Source: Deltaproteobacteria bacterium (lineage in GTDB: Bacteria > Desulfobacterota > Desulfuromonadia > Desulfuromonadales > Geopsychrobacteraceae). From it: 45,712 nt of DNA. Every line of letters starts with the position of its first letter. Position 1 is the stretch's first letter. The notes beneath the pieces were generated by a model. That model had not been told where the DNA came from. It saw only the letters and a program-made list of their open reading frames with translations, and did not search any database. The stretch covers positions 1 to 45,712 of the forward strand of contig JAJRQB010000040.1 in assembly GCA_024280485.1 (NCBI GenBank). The letters run 5' to 3'. The translations under genes were made by a program, and so were the position numbers. Below, in pieces: positions 7,306-15,148 of the stretch.

Positions 7306-10248
7306 ATGCTTTTCTTCAGGACCTCTTTGTTATTGACCATTCTCCTGGCAGGAGTCTACCTGTCGATGACCGCAGCAGGGAATCCTTTCTCCGCAGCGGA
7401 ATCATCCAATAATTTCTATAAACTACCTGAACAAGAGACCCTGCACAACTGGATTGAGAAGATGAAAATGCAGCGACGCGGGCCTTTCAAAAGGATTCGT
7501 TGGTTCTGTAAGGATGGTACGATCCTCCCTCCCAAACCCTATGCCTGTCGCGGCCATGATGGCGGCGTACAGCATGGCGAGTGGACTGATCAGATCAAAC
7601 AGTTGCGGCAGCATAATTATCTGATCGCCAACCTCCTTGCTGATCTGTCTCCTGAGGCCTTCTTTGCCCGACCGGACTGGGATAATCATCTCAAGCAGAT
7701 CATCCTCGAACAATTTATGCGCGAAGCGGATAACGGCTGGATCTTCCGCCGGGTCCCTTACTATAAGGGTGCACTCCAGACGGAAGACGAAAATTGGCAT
7801 GGCCACTCCCTGCTGCTGGGCCTGCTGCAACAGCCTGAACTGCGGGGTCGATACTTTCTGCTGCTGCGCGAAGCTGTGCGTTTTCTTCCTCACGGGCATG
7901 ATTCACCACCTTTAACTGCCATGCGTCAACTCGCCCAGAGAATCGGCGAACAGGATACAGGCTTTGCTCCCTTGCGGATCAAGCTACACAGCCAACCGGA
8001 GCCGGCAGATGCCGTCAGGGTCCGGCGCTATGCACAAACGGGCCGAACCGAGCTGCAGCGCGATTACCTGAAGCTCTCCGAATTAATTGATCAGGTCACC
8101 AGCCCACAGAGCGATCCGTTTGAAGAAGCGATTCGGCTGCGGCTCAGCCCTAAGTCGCAGAAGGATAAGCCGATCAGCGTAGGAAATTCCGCCCCCGCTG
8201 ACTTGCCGGTTGAAACCCGTTTTGTGCGCACCTGCCAGCTGCTGATCAAGATCCGCACCGAACTGGAATGGGCCGTCAGCAACAGCCGTCAGCTGGAATG
8301 GCTCGATCTGAGTCACAGGCTGGAATTTGAATTTTATAGCACCGCGAATCAGCTTCTGGATCTGCTGCCAACGGCTTCACGCCGCCAGCAGTTGGACTGG
8401 ATTAAACAGGGGATTGATGCGCTCTACGGCACGGGGATGCTATCCAGACGGGAGCGGGACAGCTTGAGTGGCAGCCTGCAGAAGCTGCTGACGACACCGC
8501 TTTCGGTCGAGACCTACCAACGTGAACTCGCCCATCTGGCACGGCTGACCCGCTGGGCAGAGAACCGCTTGCGCTACCATTTCGAAATACCACTCAACCA
8601 TCTGGCCCGGCTCGACGTCGCCTTCCGGACGTTCATCCCGGAGCGGCTGCGCGCCAGTCCCCTGCTGCCGATTTCACGCATGATCGACAGCCTGCAGACC
8701 GACAGCCAGCAGCTGCGCGGGGCCAGCCACTGGCTGTTCGGGGCTCCGAGCAACGGCCTGCAGCCGCTCAATCCGGGGCTGGCCCGTGGACGACTGGAGC
8801 TTGTCGAAGATCCTCAGCAGCACAATTATTCAGCGGATGGCATCTACCTGTTGCCCGAAACTGTCGAAGATCTGCCACCGGTGGCCGGCATCCTCACGCG
8901 CGGCGCGGGTAACGCCCTCTCCCACATCCAGCTGCTGGCACGTAACCTCGGCATCCCCAACCTCGTGATCGACAATCAGCTGCTGGCGGAGTTCGCCGCA
9001 CATCAGGGTGAAATGATCGTGGTGGCCGTCAGCCCGGGCGGGGTGATCAGAATTGAGACCGACAGCGAGCACTGGCAGACGATTTTTAAACAAAAAGAGC
9101 AAAGGCCGAACTTTCTGATCGAGCCGGATCTGCAGAAGCTCGACCTGCAGCAGAAGAACATCATCAGCCTGAACCAGCTGGGGTCAAAGGATTCGGGGCG
9201 AATCGCCGGACCCAAAGGAGCCAACCTCGGCGAATTGAAACAGATTTACCAGGGGCTGGTGCCCGACGCACTGGTCATTCCCTTCGGCCGCTTCCGCCAA
9301 TTCCTCGAGCGGACCAGTGCACCGGACGGCCAGAAGTTGTTCGACTGGATCCGTAGCAACTACCAGCATTTCGCCGCGGTGCCGGACGCCGCTGGCCAGA
9401 GTGTGTTTCTCGCCCGATTGCGTGAACAGATCGTCTCTGCCCCGCTTGATCCGGACTTCCTTGATGAATTGCGGGCCTCGCTCGACACCAGTTTCGGTGC
9501 GGACGGCAGTTACGGCATCTTCGTTCGCAGCGACACCAACGTCGAAGATCTACCCAACTTCAGCGGGGCCGGACTAAACAGAACCGTGCCCCACGTGGTC
9601 GGCTTTACCAATATCGTGCAGGCAATCCGCACTGTCTGGGCCTCCCCATTCACCGACCGTGCCTTCAGCTGGCGTCAAGCACATATGAACGCTCCCGAGC
9701 AGATCTACGCCTCGGTGCTGTTGATGTTGAGCGTCCCGGTCGACAAGTCGGGGGTGATGGCAACCTCCGATCCGGTGACCGGCAACAGCGGATTTCTGCG
9801 GATTGCCGCCAACGAGGGGATCGGCGGCGCGGTCAGCGGCCAGCGGGCCGAGGAAGTTTTGATCGACAGGAAAAGCGGCGAGATCCACCTGCTGGCTCAG
9901 GCCAGTGCCACCCAAAAATACATCCTGCTGCCACGGGGAGGGGTGCAAAAAATCCCGGCCACTGCGCCGGATCGGCTGCTGAGCAGAGTGGAGCTTGAAA
10001 TATTGCGCCAGATGGCCAAAGAGCTGCCGGCGCGCTTCCCCGATCTGCGCAACCCCGACGGCAGCTACAAAGCGGCCGATATCGAGTTCGGTTTTCTAGA
10101 CGGAAAATTCGTCCTCTTTCAGATCCGCCCGTTAGTGGAGAGTAAACGGGTCCACAAAGAGTTGCTGCTGCAACAATTCGATGCAGAGCTGAACAGAAGA
10201 TCCGCGGTAGTTAATCTCGATCAGTCCCCAGCGGGGTGGCAACCATGA
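7306..10248 (+). CDS. Exported PEP-utilising/ATP-grasp dikinase-like protein (GWD-like domain order)
   Basis: A 980-aa protein. It begins with a convincing Sec signal peptide (Arg5, hydrophobic residues 6-24, cleavage near residue 24-31). Residues about 40-480 are mostly helical, with a close Cys pair (C68, C81) and no family I recognise. A swivelling phosphohistidine domain follows, with motif GNALSH and predicted phosphorylated His540. Next comes a PPDK_N-type ATP-grasp domain (about 620-975) showing GPKGANLGEL, FVRSDTNVEDLPNFSGAG, SGVMATSDPVTG and a final LFQIRPL. The His domain preceding the ATP-grasp domain is the order of glucan water dikinases, opposite to PEP synthase and PPDK; no PEP/pyruvate TIM barrel is present. 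It should transfer a phosphate from ATP via His540 to an unknown acceptor, or act as a sensor. The stop overlaps the next ATG (ATGA). Confidence 0.82.
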   Translation: MLFFRTSLLLTILLAGVYLSMTAAGNPFSAAESSNNFYKLPEQETLHNWIEKMKMQRRGPFKRIRWFCKDGTILPPKPYACRGHDGGVQHGEWTDQIKQLRQHNYLIANLLADLSPEAFFARPDWDNHLKQIILEQFMREADNGWIFRRVPYYKGALQTEDENWHGHSLLLGLLQQPELRGRYFLLLREAVRFLPHGHDSPPLTAMRQLAQRIGEQDTGFAPLRIKLHSQPEPADAVRVRRYAQTGRTELQRDYLKLSELIDQVTSPQSDPFEEAIRLRLSPKSQKDKPISVGNSAPADLPVETRFVRTCQLLIKIRTELEWAVSNSRQLEWLDLSHRLEFEFYSTANQLLDLLPTASRRQQLDWIKQGIDALYGTGMLSRRERDSLSGSLQKLLTTPLSVETYQRELAHLARLTRWAENRLRYHFEIPLNHLARLDVAFRTFIPERLRASPLLPISRMIDSLQTDSQQLRGASHWLFGAPSNGLQPLNPGLARGRLELVEDPQQHNYSADGIYLLPETVEDLPPVAGILTRGAGNALSHIQLLARNLGIPNLVIDNQLLAEFAAHQGEMIVVAVSPGGVIRIETDSEHWQTIFKQKEQRPNFLIEPDLQKLDLQQKNIISLNQLGSKDSGRIAGPKGANLGELKQIYQGLVPDALVIPFGRFRQFLERTSAPDGQKLFDWIRSNYQHFAAVPDAAGQSVFLARLREQIVSAPLDPDFLDELRASLDTSFGADGSYGIFVRSDTNVEDLPNFSGAGLNRTVPHVVGFTNIVQAIRTVWASPFTDRAFSWRQAHMNAPEQIYASVLLMLSVPVDKSGVMATSDPVTGNSGFLRIAANEGIGGAVSGQRAEEVLIDRKSGEIHLLAQASATQKYILLPRGGVQKIPATAPDRLLSRVELEILRQMAKELPARFPDLRNPDGSYKAADIEFGFLDGKFVLFQIRPLVESKRVHKELLLQQFDAELNRRSAVVNLDQSPAGWQP

Positions 10249-11528
10249 AGCGGTTGATTCTGTTACTGATGCTGATACTGATGACATCTTCTATTCCTTG
10301 CTGGAGCTACCCTCTGGACGATGTAGATCAGACCGGGATTGCGCGGCTGGAAGGCTACCGCCTGATTCAGCAGGAAAAAATTCAGGGACATAAACTGCCG
10401 CCGGGGGCACTTCTGAGCAGTGCGCAAATCCGCCTTCAGCTGCAGGCACAGCCCTGTCTCGAATTGCCAAAGGCTGATCCGCAACTCAGCGAGAAAATCA
10501 TCGAGCTGCTCGGTAAAGACCAGCAGAATTACAGTTTTTCCCTGCTCGACCTGAGCGATCCACAACAACCGATCTACGCTGAACATCAGGCTGAGAAGAA
10601 TTTCAACCCGGGCAGCCTCGGCAAGATTTTAATTGCGGTCAGTATTTTCCAGGCCCTGGCCGATCGCTACCCCGACGATCTTGAGGCCCGTCGCAATCTG
10701 CTGCGCACCAGACAGCTGGAGGCCGATCAATTCATCCACAAGGATGACCATCGGGTGCCCTTCTGGGACGCCGAACGGCAACGCTTGCGTTATCGAAAAA
10801 TTATCGAAGGGGATAGGGCCAACCTCTGGAGCTGGCTCGACTGGATGCTCTCGCCCAGTTCGAACGCCGCGGCCGCCATGGTCCTGCGTGAGTACCTGTT
10901 GATGATACGATTTAAAGCCGCATACCCGGTGGATCAACAAACGGCAGACGCCTTCCTTACAAACACCCCTAAAAGCGAACTGATGCAGCTGTTGATAACG
11001 AGCCTGCATGACCCGATGCGACGCAACGGCCTGGACCCCGAGCTATTGCGGCAGGGGGGCTTTTTCACCTGGAGAGGAAAACAGCTGGTGCCGGGCGGCA
11101 GCAGCAAAGCGAACACTCGCAGTTTTTTGTCACTGCTGCTGCGCATGGAACAGGGACGGTTAATCGATCCCTTTTCCAGCCTGGAACTGAAGCGGCTTCT
11201 TTACATGACCGAAAAGCGAATCCGTTACGCCTCGCACCCAGCACTCAAGCGTGCCGCAGTCTACTTCAAATCGGGATCACTCTACAGTTGTCAACCGGAA
11301 CCCGATTTTGAGTGTGAAAAATATCAAGGAAACATGAAGAATTTGTTAAACTCGGTGGCAATAATTGAGGAACAACAGGGGGCCCTGCTACACTACCTGA
11401 TAGTGGTCACATCGAATGTATTGCGGGTCAACTCAGCGGTCGCTCACCAGACTTTGGCGATGCGGATTCATCGATTATTAGAAGCAGAAAACAGACAGCG
11501 GCTTAAAAAGAGGGATTCTGCAGAATAA
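10245..11528 (+). CDS. Exported serine hydrolase, class A beta-lactamase fold
   Basis: A 427-aa protein with a signal peptide (about residues 1-21). Active-site motifs of the penicillin-recognising serine enzymes are in order: S124-L-G-K127 (SxxK), S205/S206-N207 (SxN-like) and K342-S-G344 (KTG-like). I see no ExxLN omega-loop motif, so it is unlikely to be a resistance beta-lactamase; a peptidoglycan-related or other esterase/peptidase role is possible. The ATG at 10245 lies inside the stop of the dikinase-like gene (ATGA overlap), so the two are translationally coupled. A GTG nine bases earlier is less likely because the basic start and hydrophobic core begin at the ATG. Its 3' end overlaps the convergent, related gene by 26 bases. 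Confidence 0.8.
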   Translation: MKRLILLLMLILMTSSIPCWSYPLDDVDQTGIARLEGYRLIQQEKIQGHKLPPGALLSSAQIRLQLQAQPCLELPKADPQLSEKIIELLGKDQQNYSFSLLDLSDPQQPIYAEHQAEKNFNPGSLGKILIAVSIFQALADRYPDDLEARRNLLRTRQLEADQFIHKDDHRVPFWDAERQRLRYRKIIEGDRANLWSWLDWMLSPSSNAAAAMVLREYLLMIRFKAAYPVDQQTADAFLTNTPKSELMQLLITSLHDPMRRNGLDPELLRQGGFFTWRGKQLVPGGSSKANTRSFLSLLLRMEQGRLIDPFSSLELKRLLYMTEKRIRYASHPALKRAAVYFKSGSLYSCQPEPDFECEKYQGNMKNLLNSVAIIEEQQGALLHYLIVVTSNVLRVNSAVAHQTLAMRIHRLLEAENRQRLKKRDSAE

Positions 11529-12381
11529 GGCCGTCCAGCTGAACGATCAGACGTTTCAGCCATTCACCGCCGCGAGCATCTTCGGCCAGGGCAACGGCGA
11601 TATAACGACGGCCATCATGCTCGACGATCGCACTGTCAGCGTGATACTGACGCCAGGAGCCCGACTTGCGGTAGATCTTGGCGCTCGGCTGACAGGTTTG
11701 CAGCCCCTTGACAAACTTGTGGCAGATTGCCGGTTGGCCGAGAATCTCCTTCATCTCACGGCTCATCTCGGGTGACACCAGTTGGCCGGTTTCGAGCAGG
11801 TAGTAAAAGCGTGCCACCTGAAAAGCCGTGGCGCCGTGAGACAGATTAGAGAGTGGATCGCGCTTCCAGGCCCCGGCCTTGCCGTAATCCTTGCCGACCC
11901 AGAGCCCGCCGTTGCGTTCGGGATCGTAGAGCCGGTAACGCGGCGACTGCAGCAGTTCCGCGAGGTAGGGCTTGCCGACCCGATTGAGCATTTCGGTAGC
12001 GGCCTGATTGGAGGAGTTGCGGATCATGCGGGTCAGAGTCGCGCGGGTTGCCCGGTCCAGCACCATCTCGCCAGCAGAGATCCGCTCAAAGGCGCCGAGC
12101 AGTATAGCGATTTTCGGTAGGCTGGCGGCGTACATCATCTGATCACCGTTCACCGACGCCAGTTGCGGAGCAAAGGGATCGGTAATATCGACCAGGGCAA
12201 TGCTCAGTTTTTTACGCGCCACTGCCGTATCAAGCTGCAAATCCCGCAAACAGGATTCCAGCCCCTGCTGCAAGCGGGCATTCAGGCTGCTATCAAGTGA
12301 TGGAGGACTCTGCAGAGCTGTTAAGGGGGAGGCACAGAGCAGGAGGAGCAGCGAAACGATAAAACTCTTTATTTTCTGCAT
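11503..12381 (-). CDS. Exported serine hydrolase, class A beta-lactamase fold (second copy)
   Basis: A 292-aa protein with a signal peptide (about residues 1-22). It has S87-L-P-K90, S123-S124-N125 and K239-S-G241, the three catalytic boxes of the class A fold. Like its neighbour it lacks an evident ExxLN motif. It shares the motif pattern and a similar opening (FSLLDLSDP there, IALVDITDP here) with the 427-aa protein on the other strand, which suggests a common origin. The two genes converge and overlap at their 3' ends (11503-11528). Upstream it is divergent from the carrier gene with only 38 bases between start codons. Function is inferred only from the fold. Confidence 0.8.
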   Translation of the reverse strand: MQKIKSFIVSLLLLLCASPLTALQSPPSLDSSLNARLQQGLESCLRDLQLDTAVARKKLSIALVDITDPFAPQLASVNGDQMMYAASLPKIAILLGAFERISAGEMVLDRATRATLTRMIRNSSNQAATEMLNRVGKPYLAELLQSPRYRLYDPERNGGLWVGKDYGKAGAWKRDPLSNLSHGATAFQVARFYYLLETGQLVSPEMSREMKEILGQPAICHKFVKGLQTCQPSAKIYRKSGSWRQYHADSAIVEHDGRRYIAVALAEDARGGEWLKRLIVQLDGLILQNPSF

Positions 12382-12419
12382 AGCTGCGAAGTATACCTAA
12401 CAATCGGGAGAAAAAGCAA

Positions 12420-13691
12420 ATGCCCTCAAACGACGAACTGAAAATCTGCTGTGACCTTCGCTATCCGGGCCGCCGGATACTGGGGATGCGTGCCGGCTTT
12501 TTGTTTATCAACTTTCTGCTTATCGTCATGGCGCTCTATAATCTTAAGCCCGCCAGCCGTTCACTGTTCATCGAATACCTGGGCGCCGACCAGCTGCCCT
12601 ATGTCTGGATCGGTACCGCCCTGACCATGGCGGTCTTCATCGGCAGCTATCATCGCCTGGTCGAACGCTGCAGCCGGGTCAAGGTGGTACTTGCCACCTG
12701 CCTGGCGCTCAGCCTGCTGCTGGTTATCTTCCGTCTGTTACTGAACGAGCCGGGCCCGGCGGTCGCCACCGCCTTCTACATCTTCGTCGACATCCTCGGC
12801 GTCCTGATGGTTGAACAGTTCTGGAGTCTGACCAATTCGATCTACAGCAGCCGCGAAGGGAAGAGCTGGTACGGCTTTATCGGCACCGGCGGACTACTCG
12901 GCGGCGTTATCGGTGGCGGTGCCGCTGCGCTGCTGTTGAATATGACGTCACTTAAAACCGCAGACCTGCTGTTGGTAGCAGCCGGGATAATCCTGCTGCT
13001 GTTCGCGTTGACCTGGCAGATGGGACGACTCGGGCTCTACTGTGAAGTGGAGTTGCAGGGCCAGGAGTTACACTACAAGGGAGGCTGGAAGGTGCTTAAA
13101 CGCAGCCGTTATCTGATGCTGATCGCGGTGATCCTGCTGCTGGCACAACTGGCATCACCCCTGATCGAATTCCAGTTTCTTAAAACCGTCGAAATCAGTT
13201 ATCCGCTGATCGACAAGCGCACCGTATTTCTATCACTCTTTTTCAGTTTAATGGGCGGAGTGTCGATTGCCGTCAATCTGCTACTGACCCCGCTGATCCA
13301 TCGTTACCTGGGGATCATCGCCGGGCTGCTGGTACAACCGCTGATGATCGCCTTGAGTACATTTGGCTTCATGTTTCAACCGGGATTACTGCTGATCTCT
13401 GCGGCCAAAATCAGCGATCGCGGCCTCTCCTACTCAATCAATCGAGCCTCCAAGGAGCTGCTCTACGTGCCGATCGATTCACTGTTGATCTACCAGGCCA
13501 AGGCCTGGATCGACATGTTTGGTTACCGCCTGTTCAAAATCTTCGGCTCGCTCCTGATTCTGTTCCTCACCCGCTGGCTTCCGGCTCCCTTCAGCCTGCC
13601 ACAGCTCAGCTGGGCGGTTCTCACTATCTGCCTGACCTGGCTACTGGCGCTGAAACTGTTACGCACTGAACATCAGGATATCGAACAATAA
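12420..13691 (+). CDS. ATP/ADP-translocase-like (TLC/Npt family) membrane carrier
   Basis: A 423-aa, very hydrophobic inner-membrane protein with about 10-12 predicted helices. It resembles bacterial/plastid NTP/NDP exchange transporters: the opening ALYNLKPASRSLFI, a GTGGLLGGVIGGG helix, and the late signature NRASKELLYVP followed by KAWIDMFGYR. No fused HEAT or cyclic-nucleotide domain is present. Known family members exchange ATP for ADP in obligate intracellular bacteria; in free-living bacteria the substrate is unproven. GGGAG lies 9 bases before the ATG. Divergent from the 292-aa hydrolase and next to the exported ATP-grasp protein, it could carry nucleotide across the inner membrane for that enzyme (inference). 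A general MFS carrier is the alternative. Confidence 0.75.
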   Translation: MPSNDELKICCDLRYPGRRILGMRAGFLFINFLLIVMALYNLKPASRSLFIEYLGADQLPYVWIGTALTMAVFIGSYHRLVERCSRVKVVLATCLALSLLLVIFRLLLNEPGPAVATAFYIFVDILGVLMVEQFWSLTNSIYSSREGKSWYGFIGTGGLLGGVIGGGAAALLLNMTSLKTADLLLVAAGIILLLFALTWQMGRLGLYCEVELQGQELHYKGGWKVLKRSRYLMLIAVILLLAQLASPLIEFQFLKTVEISYPLIDKRTVFLSLFFSLMGGVSIAVNLLLTPLIHRYLGIIAGLLVQPLMIALSTFGFMFQPGLLLISAAKISDRGLSYSINRASKELLYVPIDSLLIYQAKAWIDMFGYRLFKIFGSLLILFLTRWLPAPFSLPQLSWAVLTICLTWLLALKLLRTEHQDIEQ

Positions 13692-13788
13692 AGCTAGCCC
13701 TCCAGCGAGTCAGTGTTCTTCTACTCAGCGGAGAAATCAAGACCGGACAAGGGACAGCGGTAGGAATGGACCTGAAACAATAAAAACT

Positions 13789-13817
13789 TTGACATTTTAG
13801 TTGCTTGTCGTTATTCA
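13789..13817 (+). promoter_or_regulatory. Candidate promoter of the RND efflux operon
   Basis: Perfect -35 TTGACA (13789-13794), 17-bp spacer, -10 TATTCA (13812-13817). It lies about 130 bases before the membrane fusion protein gene, and its -10 element is embedded in an inverted repeat. Confidence 0.55.
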
Positions 13818-13829
13818 AGTAAACGACAA
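13805..13829. promoter_or_regulatory. Operator-like inverted repeat over the RND promoter
   Basis: TTGTCGTT (13805-13812) and AACGACAA (13822-13829) form a perfect 8-bp inverted repeat with a 9-base centre. It covers the proposed -10 hexamer, the usual place for a TetR- or MarR-type repressor of an efflux operon. No such regulator gene is in the window. Confidence 0.6.
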
Positions 13830-13944
13830 CCTGACGGGAGCAGAACCCTAGCAAGGACGTTCTTCTCCGAAACCTGGCTGCAGAGAAATTGCCGAAGCGA
13901 TCCAACTCCCCGGCGCCAGAATCAATAAACAACGAGGAAAACCA

Positions 13945-15147
13945 ATGAAACGCCTAGTTCGCATTCTACTTCCAGCACTGGTGCTCCTCGGAGGGATCGG
14001 TATTGCTGTCAGCCTGATATCGACAGGACCGAAAACCAAAAGAAAGCGGCCTAGGCTAGCGACTCCTACGGTTGAAATTCTCAACCTGCAACCAGAAGAC
14101 TATCAGGTTCTCGTACCAAGCCGTGGCACTTTGTCGCCTCGCTCCAGCAGTACTCTTGTTACCGAAGTTTCCGGACGTATCATTCAGGTTGCCGACAATT
14201 TCCGTACGGGTGGCTTTTTTGCCGCTGACGATCTTTTGTTACAGATCGACCCACGTGATTATGAAAATGCCGTCATCATTGCGCGAGCGTCTTTAACTCA
14301 GAAACAGTTAAGCCTGGATGAACAACTTGCACTATCAAACCAGGCGCAACGCGACTGGCAAGATCTGAATCTCGAAGGCGACCCCACCCCGTTGACGCTA
14401 CGAGCTCCACAGCGCGCCAATGCGGAGGCAGAATTAGCTGCGGCACAAGCAGAGTTAAGACAGACCGAGATTGAGCTGGAACGTACTCGAATCCTCGCGC
14501 CCTACGCCGGTCGCATCCTGTCTCAAAAAGTCGATATCGGTCAGTATGTCTCACCCGGCACCCCGCTGGCGGATATTTTTGCCAGTGATGCCATTGAAAT
14601 TCGCTTACCGATCAGCAGTGAAGACCAACGCTATCTTCAGTTGCCAGAAAATTTCCTCAATGACAAACAAATAGATATCAGCGGCGCAAAGGTTCTATTT
14701 CATAGTCAGGTCGGTGAGAAAAGCTTTAAATGGGAAGGACAACTCGTCCGCACCGAAGGTGCGATAGACATTCAAAGTCGCCAACTTTTCGTCATTGGCC
14801 AGATCAATGATCCTTATGTACGAAAAAATGGCCGCCCGACACTGAAGATTGGACAATTTCTCGAAGCCGAGATCTTTGGCAAGCAACTGAAAGGGGTCTT
14901 CGTTTTGCCTAGGACTGCGGTACGTGGTGCAGACAGGGTTCAACTTATTGATGCTGATAACCGCTTGCAACGCCGTACCCTGAACATCCTTTGGCGTGAC
15001 AGACAAAACCTGATTGCCAGCGGCCCACTCAGCCCTGGAGACCGTCTCAACCTGACAGCGCTCCCCTTTGCCGCCAATGGCAGCAAGGTCCAGATTGCCG
15101 AGGGAAAAAAGAACAACAATTCGATAAAGATCCGGCAGGAGCCCTGA
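13945..15147 (+). CDS. RND efflux membrane fusion (periplasmic adaptor) protein
   Basis: A 400-aa HlyD/AcrA-type adaptor that links the inner-membrane pump to an outer-membrane channel. It has an N-terminal membrane anchor (about residues 3-26), then a lipoyl half (VSGRIIQVADNFRTGGFF), a short alpha-hairpin (about 107-175, rich in Ala, Glu, Gln), the second lipoyl half (ILAPYAGRI, VDIGQYVSPG) and beta-barrel domains. The permease gene follows after 1 base. The ATG follows a weak GAGGA-type site. No TolC-like gene is adjacent, so the outer channel must be encoded elsewhere. Confidence 0.92.
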   Translation: MKRLVRILLPALVLLGGIGIAVSLISTGPKTKRKRPRLATPTVEILNLQPEDYQVLVPSRGTLSPRSSSTLVTEVSGRIIQVADNFRTGGFFAADDLLLQIDPRDYENAVIIARASLTQKQLSLDEQLALSNQAQRDWQDLNLEGDPTPLTLRAPQRANAEAELAAAQAELRQTEIELERTRILAPYAGRILSQKVDIGQYVSPGTPLADIFASDAIEIRLPISSEDQRYLQLPENFLNDKQIDISGAKVLFHSQVGEKSFKWEGQLVRTEGAIDIQSRQLFVIGQINDPYVRKNGRPTLKIGQFLEAEIFGKQLKGVFVLPRTAVRGADRVQLIDADNRLQRRTLNILWRDRQNLIASGPLSPGDRLNLTALPFAANGSKVQIAEGKKNNNSIKIRQEP

Positions 15148-15148
15148 T

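Noticed and set aside
7306-10248. Annotation as PEP synthase or ordinary pyruvate phosphate dikinase
   Set aside because: The PEP/pyruvate TIM barrel is absent, the domain order is reversed, and a signal peptide is present.
10245-12381. Calling the two serine hydrolases antibiotic-resistance beta-lactamases
   Set aside because: SxxK, SSN and KSG fit the fold, but the ExxLN catalytic loop of class A beta-lactamases was not found.
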